Origin: Oscillospiraceae bacterium | Lineage (GTDB): Bacteria; Bacillota; Clostridia; Oscillospirales; Acutalibacteraceae | Assembly (NCBI GenBank): GCA_902802375.1 | Contig: CADCLS010000002.1 | Span: forward strand, 127,210-191,209 | Length of the DNA: 64,000 nucleotides | Reading direction: 5' to 3' | Shown: positions 54,892 through 63,052 of the stretch, piece after piece | Position numbering within the stretch: position 1 is the first letter of the stretch | Layout: the number at the start of each line of letters is the position of its first letter | Notes under the pieces: model-generated | What the model was told of the DNA's origin: nothing | The model's input: only the letters and a program-made list of their open reading frames with translations | Database searches by the model: none | Translations under genes and position numbers: made by a program

Positions 54892-54921
54892 AACCATATG
54901 ACAGATTTCAGATGGGATACA

Positions 54922-54957
54922 ATAAAATCGCGGTGGGATTTTCCACCGCGATTTTAT
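54922..54957. terminator. Terminator after rnpB (bidirectional)
   Basis: A 15-base-pair perfect stem, ATAAAATCGCGGTGG (54922-54936) with its complement (54943-54957), encloses six bases. A/T runs on both sides suit both rnpB and the minus-strand gene ending at 54965. Confidence 0.88.
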
Positions 54958-54964
54958 ATAGGAT

Positions 54965-55816
54965 TTATATTAGCTTTTCGTAATAATCTTTCATTTGCTT
55001 TGCATCTTCTGCTTGAGTGCCATCCGATTCACAAATAAACCGCGTGCTGTCACAGTATTTATATGCCAGTTCCATAACAGGCTCAAAATCAGGACCGTAT
55101 ACTGTATCCTCAAATGTAAGGTGCCGTTTCTCACCGCCGGCTGTGTACTCTATCTTAGAAAAATGCGAATGAAAGCTTTTAAGACGGTCGTTTCCGAGCC
55201 TGTCACCGATTGAGGTAAACACGCTTTCGTAATCGGAAAATGTTTTGAAAAAGCCTAAATCCCTGGCATTTAAGTGACCGAAATCTATGCAGGGAATCAG
55301 TCGCTCGTCAATTTCACACAGCGACAAAACCTCATCAAGCGTTCCGAGCTGATTTACCTTGCCCATCGTCTCAGGACAAATATGTATATGTGAAAGCCCT
55401 TCTTCGTCAAGCGCCGAGAGAGATAGCCGCATGGTATCAATAGCAAGCTCTAACGCTTCCGTACGGCTTATCTTGCCGCATGAACCGGTATGTACTATTA
55501 TGCGATCGGCCCCCATTGCATCTGCCGCGCGGGCGCTTGAAAGAATATAGTTAATAGAGTTTAAGCGTTTATCCTCATCAATCGACGACATAGATATATA
55601 ATACGGCGCGTGAAGTGAGAGAGTAATGCCTGCATCCTTTGCGGCGGCGCCGAACTGCCGTGCTTTTTCTTCACCGATATTTACACCCCTGCCACATTGG
55701 TATTCAAAGGCGTTAAGTCCTATTTTGTTAAGGTATTTAGGCACATCGAGTGAGTGCTTATACCCCATTTCAAAAAAACTCTTTGAATTGCCGGCAGGGC
55801 CGAATTTTAAGCTCAT
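54965..55816 (-). CDS. AP endonuclease family 2 (endonuclease IV-like) TIM-barrel protein
   Basis: The 283-residue protein has the xylose-isomerase-like TIM barrel of the endonuclease IV family, with the metal-site blocks SLHAPYYIS, IVHTGSC, CPETMGK, CIDFGHLNA, FHSHFSK and FICESD providing His, Glu and Asp ligands. Many Firmicutes genomes carry such proteins as putative DNA repair AP endonucleases. The start overlaps the YqeG-like stop by four bases, so both are translated together. Confidence 0.88.
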   Translation of the reverse strand: MSLKFGPAGNSKSFFEMGYKHSLDVPKYLNKIGLNAFEYQCGRGVNIGEEKARQFGAAAKDAGITLSLHAPYYISMSSIDEDKRLNSINYILSSARAADAMGADRIIVHTGSCGKISRTEALELAIDTMRLSLSALDEEGLSHIHICPETMGKVNQLGTLDEVLSLCEIDERLIPCIDFGHLNARDLGFFKTFSDYESVFTSIGDRLGNDRLKSFHSHFSKIEYTAGGEKRHLTFEDTVYGPDFEPVMELAYKYCDSTRFICESDGTQAEDAKQMKDYYEKLI

Positions 55817-56322
55817 ATATTTTTCTCCTCAAAGTCTTTGATTTTATAAATTTTGAAAACAAGCTTTTCAAGCTTTCTCCGTATTTTGAAGCTGAACTTA
55901 TTTTCAAGCTTTATAGGAGTCAGAAGAATAGTTTTAACACCCGAAAGTCTGCCACCTAAGATATCCGTAAAAATTTGGTCGCCAACGATTGCGGTGCTTC
56001 TGCGCTTTGAGCTGACATATCTTACGCCGCGAAAATAACCGAAGGGCAGGGGTTTAAGACCGAGTCCTATAAACTTAAGCCCTAATTTCTCGGCGAAAGG
56101 ACGAACGCGCTCTTTTCTTGCATTTGATACGATGACGAGCTTTATGCCGTCATTTTTCATTCTTTCTATCCACTCTGTAAGTCCCTTTGTAAGCACCGTT
56201 CCGTGGTCGGTAGAAAGGGTATTATCAACATCTAAAAGCAGGGTATCAACACCCAGATAATCTAAATGCCTCATATTTATATCGGTAATTCTATTTAGTT
56301 TCAAATGCGGTTTTAACAGCAT
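55813..56322 (-). CDS. YqeG family HAD IIIA-type phosphatase
   Basis: The ATG at 56322, with GGTGAG upstream, is preferred to the longer reading from 56358 that runs into the rpsU terminator hairpin. About 169 residues with HAD motif I LLLDVDNTLS (Asp nucleophile), motif II SNAR, and a GDQIFTDILGGR motif IV. YqeG-type proteins are Gram-positive HAD phosphatases, and some act on phosphatidylglycerophosphate-like substrates; the substrate here is unproven. It is cotranscribed with the endonuclease-IV-like gene. Confidence 0.88.
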   Translation of the reverse strand: MLLKPHLKLNRITDINMRHLDYLGVDTLLLDVDNTLSTDHGTVLTKGLTEWIERMKNDGIKLVIVSNARKERVRPFAEKLGLKFIGLGLKPLPFGYFRGVRYVSSKRRSTAIVGDQIFTDILGGRLSGVKTILLTPIKLENKFSFKIRRKLEKLVFKIYKIKDFEEKNI

Positions 56323-56331
56323 AATCTCACC

Positions 56332-56368
56332 AATTTCAAAAAAATAAGGCGGTCGCAATGCGGCCGCC
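56332..56368 (-). terminator. Terminator after rpsU
   Basis: On the minus strand the inverted repeat of 10-base arms at 56348-56357 and 56359-56368 (GGCGGTCGCA with TGCGGCCGCC, plus strand) is followed by a T-rich stretch at 56332-56347. It lies just before the YqeG start and probably gives partial read-through. Confidence 0.7.
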
Positions 56369-56381
56369 TACCTCTCTTCGC

Positions 56382-56558
56382 TTAGCGGAACTTTCTCTTG
56401 CGAGCAGCCTCCGATTTCTTTTTACGCTTTACAGAGGGTTTTTCGTAATGCTCTCTCTTGCGAACTTCCTGAATTACACCGTCTTTCGCAGTCTGCCTTT
56501 TGAAGCGGCGAAGTGCGTTATCAAGAGACTCATTTTCTTTAACTTTTACCTGACTCAT
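56382..56558 (-). CDS. rpsU: Ribosomal protein S21
   Basis: The ATG at 56558 follows GGGAGGGAG. The 58-residue basic protein has the S21 sequence pattern ([17 protein letters not shown], then [21 protein letters not shown]). S21 is a small-subunit protein that aids initiation by base-pairing of the 16S 3' end. The product of the longer in-frame start at 56579 would be atypical. It has its own promoter upstream. Confidence 0.96.
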   Translation of the reverse strand: MSQVKVKENESLDNALRRFKRQTAKDGVIQEVRKREHYEKPSVKRKKKSEAARKRKFR

Positions 56559-56609
56559 TAAAACTCCCTCCCTCCGCAAAAATTAAATGTATGTATGAAT
56601 ACACAATGT

Positions 56610-56639
56610 ATTATACAATAAATAAATAAGTAATGTCAA
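56610..56639 (-). promoter_or_regulatory. Promoter of rpsU
   Basis: On the minus strand TTGACA (56634-56639) and TATAAT (56610-56615) are spaced by 18 bases. Both boxes match the consensus perfectly. Confidence 0.85.
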
Positions 56640-56699
56640 GAATATTTTGGACAACTATCCCGTTTTTTTATCATCAGGCAGACCGGGTATAAGAAAAAC

Positions 56700-56728
56700 T
56701 TGACAAGAGACTTGTAACACCGTATGAT
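56700..56728 (+). promoter_or_regulatory. Promoter of manA
   Basis: TTGACA at 56700-56705 and TATGAT at 56723-56728 are spaced by 17 bases, with the GGAGGAA site ahead of the ATG at 56764. Confidence 0.8.
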
Positions 56729-56763
56729 TATTAAAGAATTTATGTAATAATTATGGAGGAAAT

Positions 56764-57696
56764 ATGTATCCGCTTTTATTAAAACCTGTAATTAAAGATT
56801 ATCTTTGGGGTGGCATACGCCTTAAAGAAGAGTTTGGATTTGAAACGGACAAGAATATAGCTGCTGAGGGTTGGATGCTTTCTTGCCACAAGGACGGAAC
56901 CAATATTGTTGTCAACGGCGAGCATAAGGGTAAGGCTTTTGATGAGGTTTTGACCGAGTGGGGATATAAGGATAAATTTCCGATACTTATTAAGCTTATC
57001 GACGCAAAAGATAAACTTTCCGTTCAGGTACATCCAGATAATGCCTATGCGCTTAAAAATGAGGGAGAATACGGCAAAACCGAGATGTGGTACATTGTGG
57101 ATTGCAAGCCCGATTCAAAGCTGATATACGGATTTAACAAGAAAATCGGTAAGGATGAGTTTGAAGAGCGTATAAGAAATAATACACTTGACGATGTGAT
57201 GAATTATGTCCCCGTAAATAAAGGCGATGTGTTCTTTATTTCTGCAGGCACGCTTCACGCAATAGGCGCAGGAATACTTATCGCCGAAATTCAGCAGAAC
57301 TCAAATACCACATATCGTGTTTCGGATTACGGCAGACTTGGCGCGGACGGTAAGCCTCGCGAGCTTCATATCGAAAAGGCAATAGATGTCACAAAAACCG
57401 AACCTGCAAGTATTCCGTACGGTAATGTTGGTGAGGTTAAAACACGCGAGTGGGGAACAGAAAGGGCACTTGCAAAATGTGAATACTTTGATGTGTCGCT
57501 CTTGAAGCTATCGGGCAAAACAGAACTGTTTTCAGAAGCCGAATTTATTTCTCTGCTGATTATTGACGGCACCGTTACAGTGAATTATGCGGACGGCGAA
57601 ATTCAGGCAGGGAAGGGAGCGAGTATATTTATCCCGAAAGGACTTAAAACCCAAATATCCGGTAATGCCGAAATAATATATTCAAAATGTGAATAA
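56764..57696 (+). CDS. manA: Mannose-6-phosphate isomerase, class I
   Basis: The 310-residue type I enzyme has PVIKDYLWGG near the start and the zinc site VQVHPDNAYA with GKTEMWYIVD, then FFISAGTLHAIG and IQQNSNTTYRVSDYGR. It interconverts mannose-6-phosphate and fructose-6-phosphate, feeding GDP-mannose for glycan synthesis or mannose catabolism. It has its own promoter and terminator, so it is expressed separately from the glycan cassette. Length is typical of the shorter Firmicutes form. Confidence 0.95.
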   Translation: MYPLLLKPVIKDYLWGGIRLKEEFGFETDKNIAAEGWMLSCHKDGTNIVVNGEHKGKAFDEVLTEWGYKDKFPILIKLIDAKDKLSVQVHPDNAYALKNEGEYGKTEMWYIVDCKPDSKLIYGFNKKIGKDEFEERIRNNTLDDVMNYVPVNKGDVFFISAGTLHAIGAGILIAEIQQNSNTTYRVSDYGRLGADGKPRELHIEKAIDVTKTEPASIPYGNVGEVKTREWGTERALAKCEYFDVSLLKLSGKTELFSEAEFISLLIIDGTVTVNYADGEIQAGKGASIFIPKGLKTQISGNAEIIYSKCE

Positions 57697-57707
57697 TAAA
57701 TACAAAA

Positions 57708-57732
57708 AGCGCGGTGGAATTCCCACCGCGCT
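57708..57732. terminator. Terminator between manA and rplA (bidirectional)
   Basis: Arms AGCGCGGTGG and CCACCGCGCT (57708-57717 and 57723-57732) form a G+C-rich stem flanked by A and T runs. It ends manA and the minus-strand rpmG-secE-nusG-rplK-rplA operon. Confidence 0.85.
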
Positions 57733-57752
57733 ACTGTTTTATAGTATCTGTA

Positions 57753-58448
57753 TTAGTTACCGAAACGAGCCACATTGATTTTAACACCGGGGCCCATAGT
57801 TGTTGCCAAAACGCAGGACTTAATGTACTGACCTTTGGTTGCAGCCGGTCTTGCCTTAACGATAGCAGACATAACTGCATCAAGATTTTCTTTAACCTTC
57901 TCTGCACCGAAGGAAACTTTTCCTATCGGGCAGTGGATAATGTTGGTTTTATCGAGACGGTACTCGATTTTACCCGCTTTAGCTTCAGTTACGGCTTTTG
58001 CAACATCAGGCGTTACAGTACCTGCTTTCGGTGAAGGCATAAGACCACGGGGACCTAAAACCTTACCGAGACGGCCTACCATACCCATCATATCGGGTGA
58101 TGCGATTACAACATCAAAATCAAGCCAGTTCTCATTCTGGATTTTTGCAACAAGGTCCTCAGCACCAACATAATCAGCGCCTGCCTCTTTTGCTGCGTCA
58201 GCCTTGTCGCCCTTTGTGAGAACGAGGGTTCTAACTGTTTTACCTGTTCCGTTAGGAAGAACAACAGCGCCTCTGACCTGCTGATCGGCATGTCTTGAGT
58301 CAACACCCAAGCGAACATGAACTTCAACTGTTTCGTCAAACTTAGCAGAGCCGGTTTTAACCGCAATCTCTACTGCTTCGTCAAGATCGTAAAGCTTGCT
58401 TTTTTCAACAAGCTTCGCGCTCTCGTTATATTTCTTTCCGTGTTTCAT
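57753..58448 (-). CDS. rplA: Ribosomal protein L1
   Basis: The 231-residue protein matches L1, including [11 protein letters not shown] at the N-terminus, [48 protein letters not shown] in parts, and the C-terminal [14 protein letters not shown]1 binds 23S rRNA at the stalk base and can repress its own operon in some bacteria. It is 25 bases after rplK, and a terminator follows. rplJ and rplL are not adjacent. Confidence 0.97.
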   Translation of the reverse strand: MKHGKKYNESAKLVEKSKLYDLDEAVEIAVKTGSAKFDETVEVHVRLGVDSRHADQQVRGAVVLPNGTGKTVRTLVLTKGDKADAAKEAGADYVGAEDLVAKIQNENWLDFDVVIASPDMMGMVGRLGKVLGPRGLMPSPKAGTVTPDVAKAVTEAKAGKIEYRLDKTNIIHCPIGKVSFGAEKVKENLDAVMSAIVKARPAATKGQYIKSCVLATTMGPGVKINVARFGN

Positions 58449-58473
58449 ATAAGTTTACCTCCCAAAAGCGCGA

Positions 58474-58899
58474 TCAGTCTACAACTTCAACGCCCATACT
58501 GCGAGCTGTACCTGCTATCATACTCATAGCCGATTCAATGCTGGCAGCGTTAAGGTCGGGCATCTTTGTTTCTGCGATCTTCTTGATTTGTTCGCGTGTG
58601 ATTTTAGCAACCTTTGTCTTATTAGGTGTGCCGGACGCGGTTTCAATGCCGCAAGCTTTCTTGATAAGAACAGCGGCAGGTGGCGTTTTTGTGATAAAAG
58701 TAAAGGAACGATCGGCATAAACCGTAATGATTACCGGAATTATCATACCGACATCATTCTTCGTTTTTTCATTAAACGCCTTGGTAAACTCCATAATGTT
58801 TACACCGTGCTGACCGAGCGCAGGGCCTACCGGGGGAGCTGGAGTCGCTTTACCTGCGGGGATCTGCAATTTAATATAACCTACAATTTTCTGAGCCAT
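58474..58899 (-). CDS. rplK: Ribosomal protein L11
   Basis: The ATG at 58899 follows GGAGGT; an upstream in-frame start at 58914 lacks support. The 141-residue protein has the glycine/proline N-terminal [20 protein letters not shown] and [14 protein letters not shown] blocks and the C-terminal [13 protein letters not shown]11 sits at the stalk base in the GTPase centre and is involved in factor binding and the stringent response. It is downstream of nusG as in most bacteria. Confidence 0.97.
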   Translation of the reverse strand: MAQKIVGYIKLQIPAGKATPAPPVGPALGQHGVNIMEFTKAFNEKTKNDVGMIIPVIITVYADRSFTFITKTPPAAVLIKKACGIETASGTPNKTKVAKITREQIKKIAETKMPDLNAASIESAMSMIAGTARSMGVEVVD

Positions 58900-59073
58900 A
58901 ATTAGCACCTCCATTATTCGTGGTAACCGTGTTTTTTAACACTTGGCGGAATGCGTCTGTTCACATTCCTCCCACCGTGACATACGAACGCTCAAATCCG
59001 GGCAGACGGTTAACCACACCGCCCGAAAATCCGTATGCCGGAGTTAATAAGCACAAAAGTGCGTATTAACAAT

Positions 59074-59598
59074 TTAATCTAATGATATCTGGTCAAGTTC
59101 AAGCTCAACCGGCGTTTCTCTTCCGAACATAGACAAAACAACGCAAACGCTGTTGTTTTCCTTGTCGAGAGACTTGACCGTGCCGCTGTAACCTTCAAGC
59201 GGACCGCTTATAATCTTGACCGTGTCACCTTCCTTGTAGCCTACTTCAACGCTGTGCTTTTCAACGCCTAAATCTGCTACTTCTTTTTCGGTTAGCGGAA
59301 CCGGCTTAGAGGCAGGTCCCACAAATCCTGTACAGCCGCGTATGTTTCTTACTACATACCAACTGTCGTCGGTGACTATCATTTTTATCAGGACATATCC
59401 CGGAAAAATCTTCCGTTCGTATTCCTTTGTTACACCGTCTTTCGTTTCGCTTACGGTTTCCATAGGAATTTTAATATCCTGAATTAAATCTTGCATACCT
59501 CGGCTTTCCACCATGGTTGCAAGGTCGCTCGCTACTTTATTTTCATAACCTGAATAAGTATGAACGACATACCATTTTGCTTGCTTATCTTCAGCCAT
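59074..59598 (-). CDS. nusG: Transcription termination/antitermination protein NusG
   Basis: The 174-residue protein has the NGN domain (WYVVHTYSGYENKVASDL, IFPGYVLIKM, VRNIRGCTGFVG) and a C-terminal KOW domain (YKEGDTVKIISGPLEGYSGTV). It modulates RNA polymerase elongation. Its length and position between secE and rplK mark the housekeeping copy, not a LoaP-type paralog. The start is after GGAGG. The 174-base gap to rplK holds a hairpin-capable stretch but no recognised regulatory RNA. Confidence 0.97.
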   Translation of the reverse strand: MAEDKQAKWYVVHTYSGYENKVASDLATMVESRGMQDLIQDIKIPMETVSETKDGVTKEYERKIFPGYVLIKMIVTDDSWYVVRNIRGCTGFVGPASKPVPLTEKEVADLGVEKHSVEVGYKEGDTVKIISGPLEGYSGTVKSLDKENNSVCVVLSMFGRETPVELELDQISLD

Positions 59599-59617
59599 CA
59601 GTAATACCTCCGTGTTT

Positions 59618-60304
59618 TTATCCGAGGATAACTTCTAAGAGCTTACCGAGACCGAAATCCAGAAGCCAAATGAATGCGCCTACGATAAGGCACATAATGA
59701 GAACGATAAGAGTGTTCTTAGCCACATCTTTTATTCCGGGCCAAACGATTTTTTTGATTTCGCTCTTGTAGTCCTTAAAAAAGGCAATTACACGCTTGAA
59801 TATTGTGCGCTTAGAACCTTTTGACGCCTTAACCTCAAGATAATCATCAATGAGAAGGTATGCGGCAGAAGCTACTGCAAAGATAAGAAGCGCAATAGCC
59901 GCAAAAAGCACGCCTTTACCGTATGTGATTCTGCTCACTGACGGCAACGGACGGGTATCGACAAACTTATTTGGGTTGCTGAGTGCAATTACCAGCATAT
60001 AAACACCGTCGATAATACCTATTGCCGGTGCGGTGTAGCGAAGACCTTTTGCCTTGAAAGAGAAGACGCTGATGATAGCACTGAATACAGTGAGAAAGAA
60101 GCAGAAAAGAATATCTGCTGAGCGCGCCATATCATATGCGGCGTCGCCTACCGTCTTCTTAATTCCAAATCCAAGCTCTGCACCTACAAAGCTTGCGTCA
60201 CCGCCCGAAAAGGTAATGGTGGCAAACTTTGTGAAGAAAAGAACCAAGGCACAAACGGAAAAGAGTATGGCGAGAATTTGACAAATTCTGTTAATGATTT
60301 TCAT
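59618..60304 (-). CDS. secE: SecE translocase subunit with a large N-terminal membrane extension
   Basis: The 228-residue product is far longer than usual Gram-positive SecE, which is about 60-70 residues. The C-terminal 59 residues (about 170-228) form the SecE domain: amphipathic helix with DYKSEIKKIVWP and the last membrane helix (about 197-217). The N-terminal 165 residues add four predicted membrane helices at about 8-26, 63-83, 92-109 and 131-153. SecE binds SecY in the protein-export channel. Position between rpmG and nusG confirms identity; the role of the extension is unknown. Confidence 0.9.
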   Translation of the reverse strand: MKIINRICQILAILFSVCALVLFFTKFATITFSGGDASFVGAELGFGIKKTVGDAAYDMARSADILFCFFLTVFSAIISVFSFKAKGLRYTAPAIGIIDGVYMLVIALSNPNKFVDTRPLPSVSRITYGKGVLFAAIALLIFAVASAAYLLIDDYLEVKASKGSKRTIFKRVIAFFKDYKSEIKKIVWPGIKDVAKNTLIVLIMCLIVGAFIWLLDFGLGKLLEVILG

Positions 60305-60315
60305 TATTTCTCTCC

Positions 60316-60465
60316 TTACTTTGTTTCCTTATGCAAGGTGTGCTTTCTGCAGAACCTGCAGTACTTGTTCATTTCAAGTCTGTCAGGGTCATTCTTCTTG
60401 TTTTTCATTGTGTTGTAGTTGCGCTGTTTGCATTCTGTACATGCAAGTGTGATTTTAACTCTCAT
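60316..60465 (-). CDS. rpmG: Ribosomal protein L33
   Basis: This 49-residue gene reads from ATG at 60465 to TAA at 60316. The product has two CxxC pairs (CTEC and CRFC), the zinc-binding form of L33, with the basic core [22 protein letters not shown]. It is preceded by GGAGGTG and its stop is 11 bases before the secE start. The rpmG-secE-nusG order is standard. Confidence 0.96.
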   Translation of the reverse strand: MRVKITLACTECKQRNYNTMKNKKNDPDRLEMNKYCRFCRKHTLHKETK

Positions 60466-60655
60466 AACGGCACCTCCCGCTTTACGGAAATTATTTTTCT
60501 TTATGTTAAAAGAAACGCCTCCCTCAAAACGCCCCTCGCCATACTGTACTTTTCACCACATATTGTGATAAAAAGAAAGCACAATACAATATAACGAACG
60601 AAGCGGCTGACAGGTTATTTTTTTCAAAAAAAAAGAACCTTCCAGAGGTAGGGAA

Positions 60656-60684
60656 ATTATAACATACTGCGCCTTAAAGGTCAA
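60656..60684 (-). promoter_or_regulatory. Promoter of the rpmG-secE-nusG-rplK-rplA operon
   Basis: On the minus strand TTGACC (60679-60684) and TATAAT (60656-60661) are spaced by 17 bases. The leader of about 185 bases to rpmG contains an early T-run after a very short hairpin near 60620-60650, of uncertain meaning. The 60466-60821 gap holds this promoter and the divergent one at 60749, and no other gene. Confidence 0.82.
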
Positions 60685-60748
60685 GCATTTTTTTGATTAA
60701 TTATATATGTGTGATTTAAGCATTTATTACTTGCAGCTTAAAACCGAG

Positions 60749-60777
60749 TTGACAAAACGCGTGTTTTCTTGTAATAT
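60749..60777 (+). promoter_or_regulatory. Promoter of the Lrp/aminotransferase unit
   Basis: TTGACA at 60749-60754 and TAATAT at 60772-60777 are spaced by 17 bases. GGAGGG at 60810-60815 precedes the ATG at 60822. Confidence 0.8.
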
Positions 60778-60821
60778 ATTTACAATGTAATGGTAGTGTT
60801 ATGGTCTTTGGAGGGATACTT

Positions 60822-61304
60822 ATGAGTACCGAACTTTTGAAACTTCTTTCAAGAAATGCGAGATATAGCATCGCTCAGCTTGCAGATATGCTCGGCGCGA
60901 GTCAGGCGGATATTGAAAAGCAAATAAAGGCACTCGAAAAAGATGGCGTAATATGCGGATATAAGGCGGTAATTGATTGGGACAGCATAGACAATCCTTT
61001 TGTGTCCGCTATAATAGAGATAAAGGTTGTGCCTAAAGCAGATTTGGGCTTTGAGGATGTGGCTGAAAAAATAGCGTCTTTCGATGAAGTTGAGTCTGTT
61101 TATCTTATGTCCGGCGGATATGACCTTAATGTTGTTGTCAAGGGCAAAACGCTTCAGGATGTTGCGCAGTTTGTGGCTCGCGAGCTTGCAACGATTGATT
61201 CGGTAACATCTACCGCAACTCATTTCGTTATGCGTAGATATAAAGAGCTTGATATATGCCTTTTTGAGGGCGAGAAGGATGACAGGGGGAACATACTTAT
61301 ATGA
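60822..61304 (+). CDS. Lrp/AsnC family transcriptional regulator
   Basis: The ATG at 60822, 6 bases after GGAGGG, is chosen over 60801. The 160-residue protein has an N-terminal helix-turn-helix (NARYSIAQLADMLGASQADIEKQIKALEKDGVI in parts) and a C-terminal RAM ligand/dimer domain (AIIEIKVVPKADLGF, VYLMSGGYDLNVVVKG). Such proteins sense amino acids. It is translationally coupled to an aminotransferase (four-base overlap), which is a likely target or partner. Confidence 0.93.
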   Translation: MSTELLKLLSRNARYSIAQLADMLGASQADIEKQIKALEKDGVICGYKAVIDWDSIDNPFVSAIIEIKVVPKADLGFEDVAEKIASFDEVESVYLMSGGYDLNVVVKGKTLQDVAQFVARELATIDSVTSTATHFVMRRYKELDICLFEGEKDDRGNILI

Positions 61305-62470
61305 TAGATTATTCCCGAGTGCTTAACAGTAAGGTTTGTGAGATTAAGCCTTCGGGGATAAGAAAGTTTTTTGATATCGCCGCGACTATGGAGGATGTTA
61401 TTTCTTTAGGCGTCGGCGAACCGGACTTTCAAACCCCGTGGGTTATAAGAAAAGCCGGTATAATGTCACTTGAAAGGGGTAAAACAAAGTATACCTCAAA
61501 TCGCGGTCTTGAAAAACTGCGCGAGGAAATTTCAAGTTATGTTAACCGCAAACAAAAAGTAAAATATAATTCACAGAATGAAATTTTAGTATCCGTAGGC
61601 GGCAGCGAGGCGATAGACGCTGCAATTCGTGCCATTGTGAATGCCGGTGACGAGGTGATTATACCTCAGCCGAGTTATGTGTGTTATGAGCCGATTACCA
61701 TGCTTTCCGGCGGCGTACCGGTAATAATAGAAACGAAGGCTGAAAATGATTTCAAAATAACACCCGAAGAGCTTAGCTCGGTAATAACTCCTAAAACGAA
61801 AGCGCTTATTCTACCGTACCCGTGCAATCCTACAGGTGCGGTAATGGAACGCACCGACCTTGAAAAAATTGCAGAAGTCTTAACGGGAACGGACATAATA
61901 GTTATATCCGACGAAATATATTCCGAGCTTACATTTACCGGGGACGGACATGTTTCGATTGCTGAGATAGACGGCATGCGCGAACGCACGGTTTTAATTT
62001 CAGGCTTTTCAAAGGCGTTTTCTATGACCGGTTGGCGATTAGGATATGCTTGCGGACCTGAAGAGATTATTGCTCAGATGACTAAAATTCATCAGTTCGC
62101 TATTATGTGCGCGCCGACTACGGCACAGTATGCCGCTGTTGAAGCTTTAACCGCTTGCGATGAAGCCGTCGCTGATATGAAAGCTGAGTATGACCGTAGG
62201 CGGAAGCTTATGGTTGCGGGATTTAACCGTATGGGACTTGAGTGTCGCGAGCCCAAAGGCGCGTTTTATACTTTCCCTTCAATTAAATCAACGGGTCTTT
62301 CCAGCGATGAATTTTGTGAGAAACTACTTGAAAGCGAGCATGTCGCGGTAGTACCGGGTACGGCTTTCGGTCGAGGCGGAGAAGGATTTATCAGAGCGTC
62401 TTACTGTTACAGTGCCGAGCATATAACAGAGGCACTCGACAGGATAGAAATATTTATTAAGAAATTATAG
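61301..62470 (+). CDS. Class I/II aminotransferase (PatA/AspC-like)
   Basis: The 389-residue PLP enzyme has ISLGVGEPDFQTPW near the N-terminus, the YTSNRGLEKLREEIS block, NPTGAVM, DEIYSELTF, the PLP lysine in SGFSKAFSMTGWRLGY and an arginine-binding FIRASYCYS. The set matches aspartate/aromatic-type aminotransferases. The precise substrate pair is uncertain. The coupled Lrp gene upstream suggests amino-acid-responsive control. Confidence 0.93.
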   Translation: MIDYSRVLNSKVCEIKPSGIRKFFDIAATMEDVISLGVGEPDFQTPWVIRKAGIMSLERGKTKYTSNRGLEKLREEISSYVNRKQKVKYNSQNEILVSVGGSEAIDAAIRAIVNAGDEVIIPQPSYVCYEPITMLSGGVPVIIETKAENDFKITPEELSSVITPKTKALILPYPCNPTGAVMERTDLEKIAEVLTGTDIIVISDEIYSELTFTGDGHVSIAEIDGMRERTVLISGFSKAFSMTGWRLGYACGPEEIIAQMTKIHQFAIMCAPTTAQYAAVEALTACDEAVADMKAEYDRRRKLMVAGFNRMGLECREPKGAFYTFPSIKSTGLSSDEFCEKLLESEHVAVVPGTAFGRGGEGFIRASYCYSAEHITEALDRIEIFIKKL

Positions 62471-62481
62471 GAGAGGTTTTT

Positions 62482-63051
62482 ATGAAAAAATCATTGGTAA
62501 TTATTGTGGCGGTCATACTTGTCGCTATAATTATAGCTATTAGTGCTGTCAGCACATATAACGGTCTTGTAAAATCTCAGGAAGAGGTTAACGAAAAACA
62601 GTCTCAGGTTGGGGTATACCTTCAGCGCAGAGCTGACCTTATTCCTAATTTTGTGGCAACTGTAAAAGGATATTCGGATTATGAGCAGTCAACCCTTACT
62701 GCCGTAACCGAGGCAAGAGCCGCTGTAGGTAATGCTAAAACCGTCACAGAACAGGAAGCGGCACAAACTCAGCTTAACGATGCCGTAAGAGTTTGGGTAA
62801 ATGCCGTAACCGAGGCGTATCCTGAGCTAAAAGCAAACAGCCAGTATCAGGCTCTCCTCGATGAGCTTGCAGGTTCTGAAAATCGTATAGGTACTGCTCG
62901 TAAGGATTATAACGACGCAGCAAAAAGCTATAACACAAAAATTCGTACTTTTCCGACCAATATTTTTGCCGGTATATTTGGATTTGGCACGGTTGACTAC
63001 TTCAAAGCAGATGAAAGCTCAAGCACTCCTCCGGTAGTGAAGTTTGATTGA
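62482..63051 (+). CDS. LemA family protein
   Basis: The 189-residue protein has an N-terminal membrane helix (about residues 4-26) and the LemA domain, with YNGLVKSQEEVNEKQSQVGVYLQRRADLIPNFV and YPELKANSQYQ. Members are predicted to be anchored with the helical domain outside or in the periplasm-like space. Function is not established. It is paired with a TPM-domain protein, a common arrangement, and its stop is one base before that gene's ATG. Confidence 0.93.
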   Translation: MKKSLVIIVAVILVAIIIAISAVSTYNGLVKSQEEVNEKQSQVGVYLQRRADLIPNFVATVKGYSDYEQSTLTAVTEARAAVGNAKTVTEQEAAQTQLNDAVRVWVNAVTEAYPELKANSQYQALLDELAGSENRIGTARKDYNDAAKSYNTKIRTFPTNIFAGIFGFGTVDYFKADESSSTPPVVKFD

Positions 63052-63052
63052 T

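Noticed and set aside
58915-59073. Ribosomal-protein leader RNA between nusG and rplK
   Set aside because: A hairpin with GGAATG/CATTCC arms exists, but I could not match it to a known L1 or L11 binding structure.
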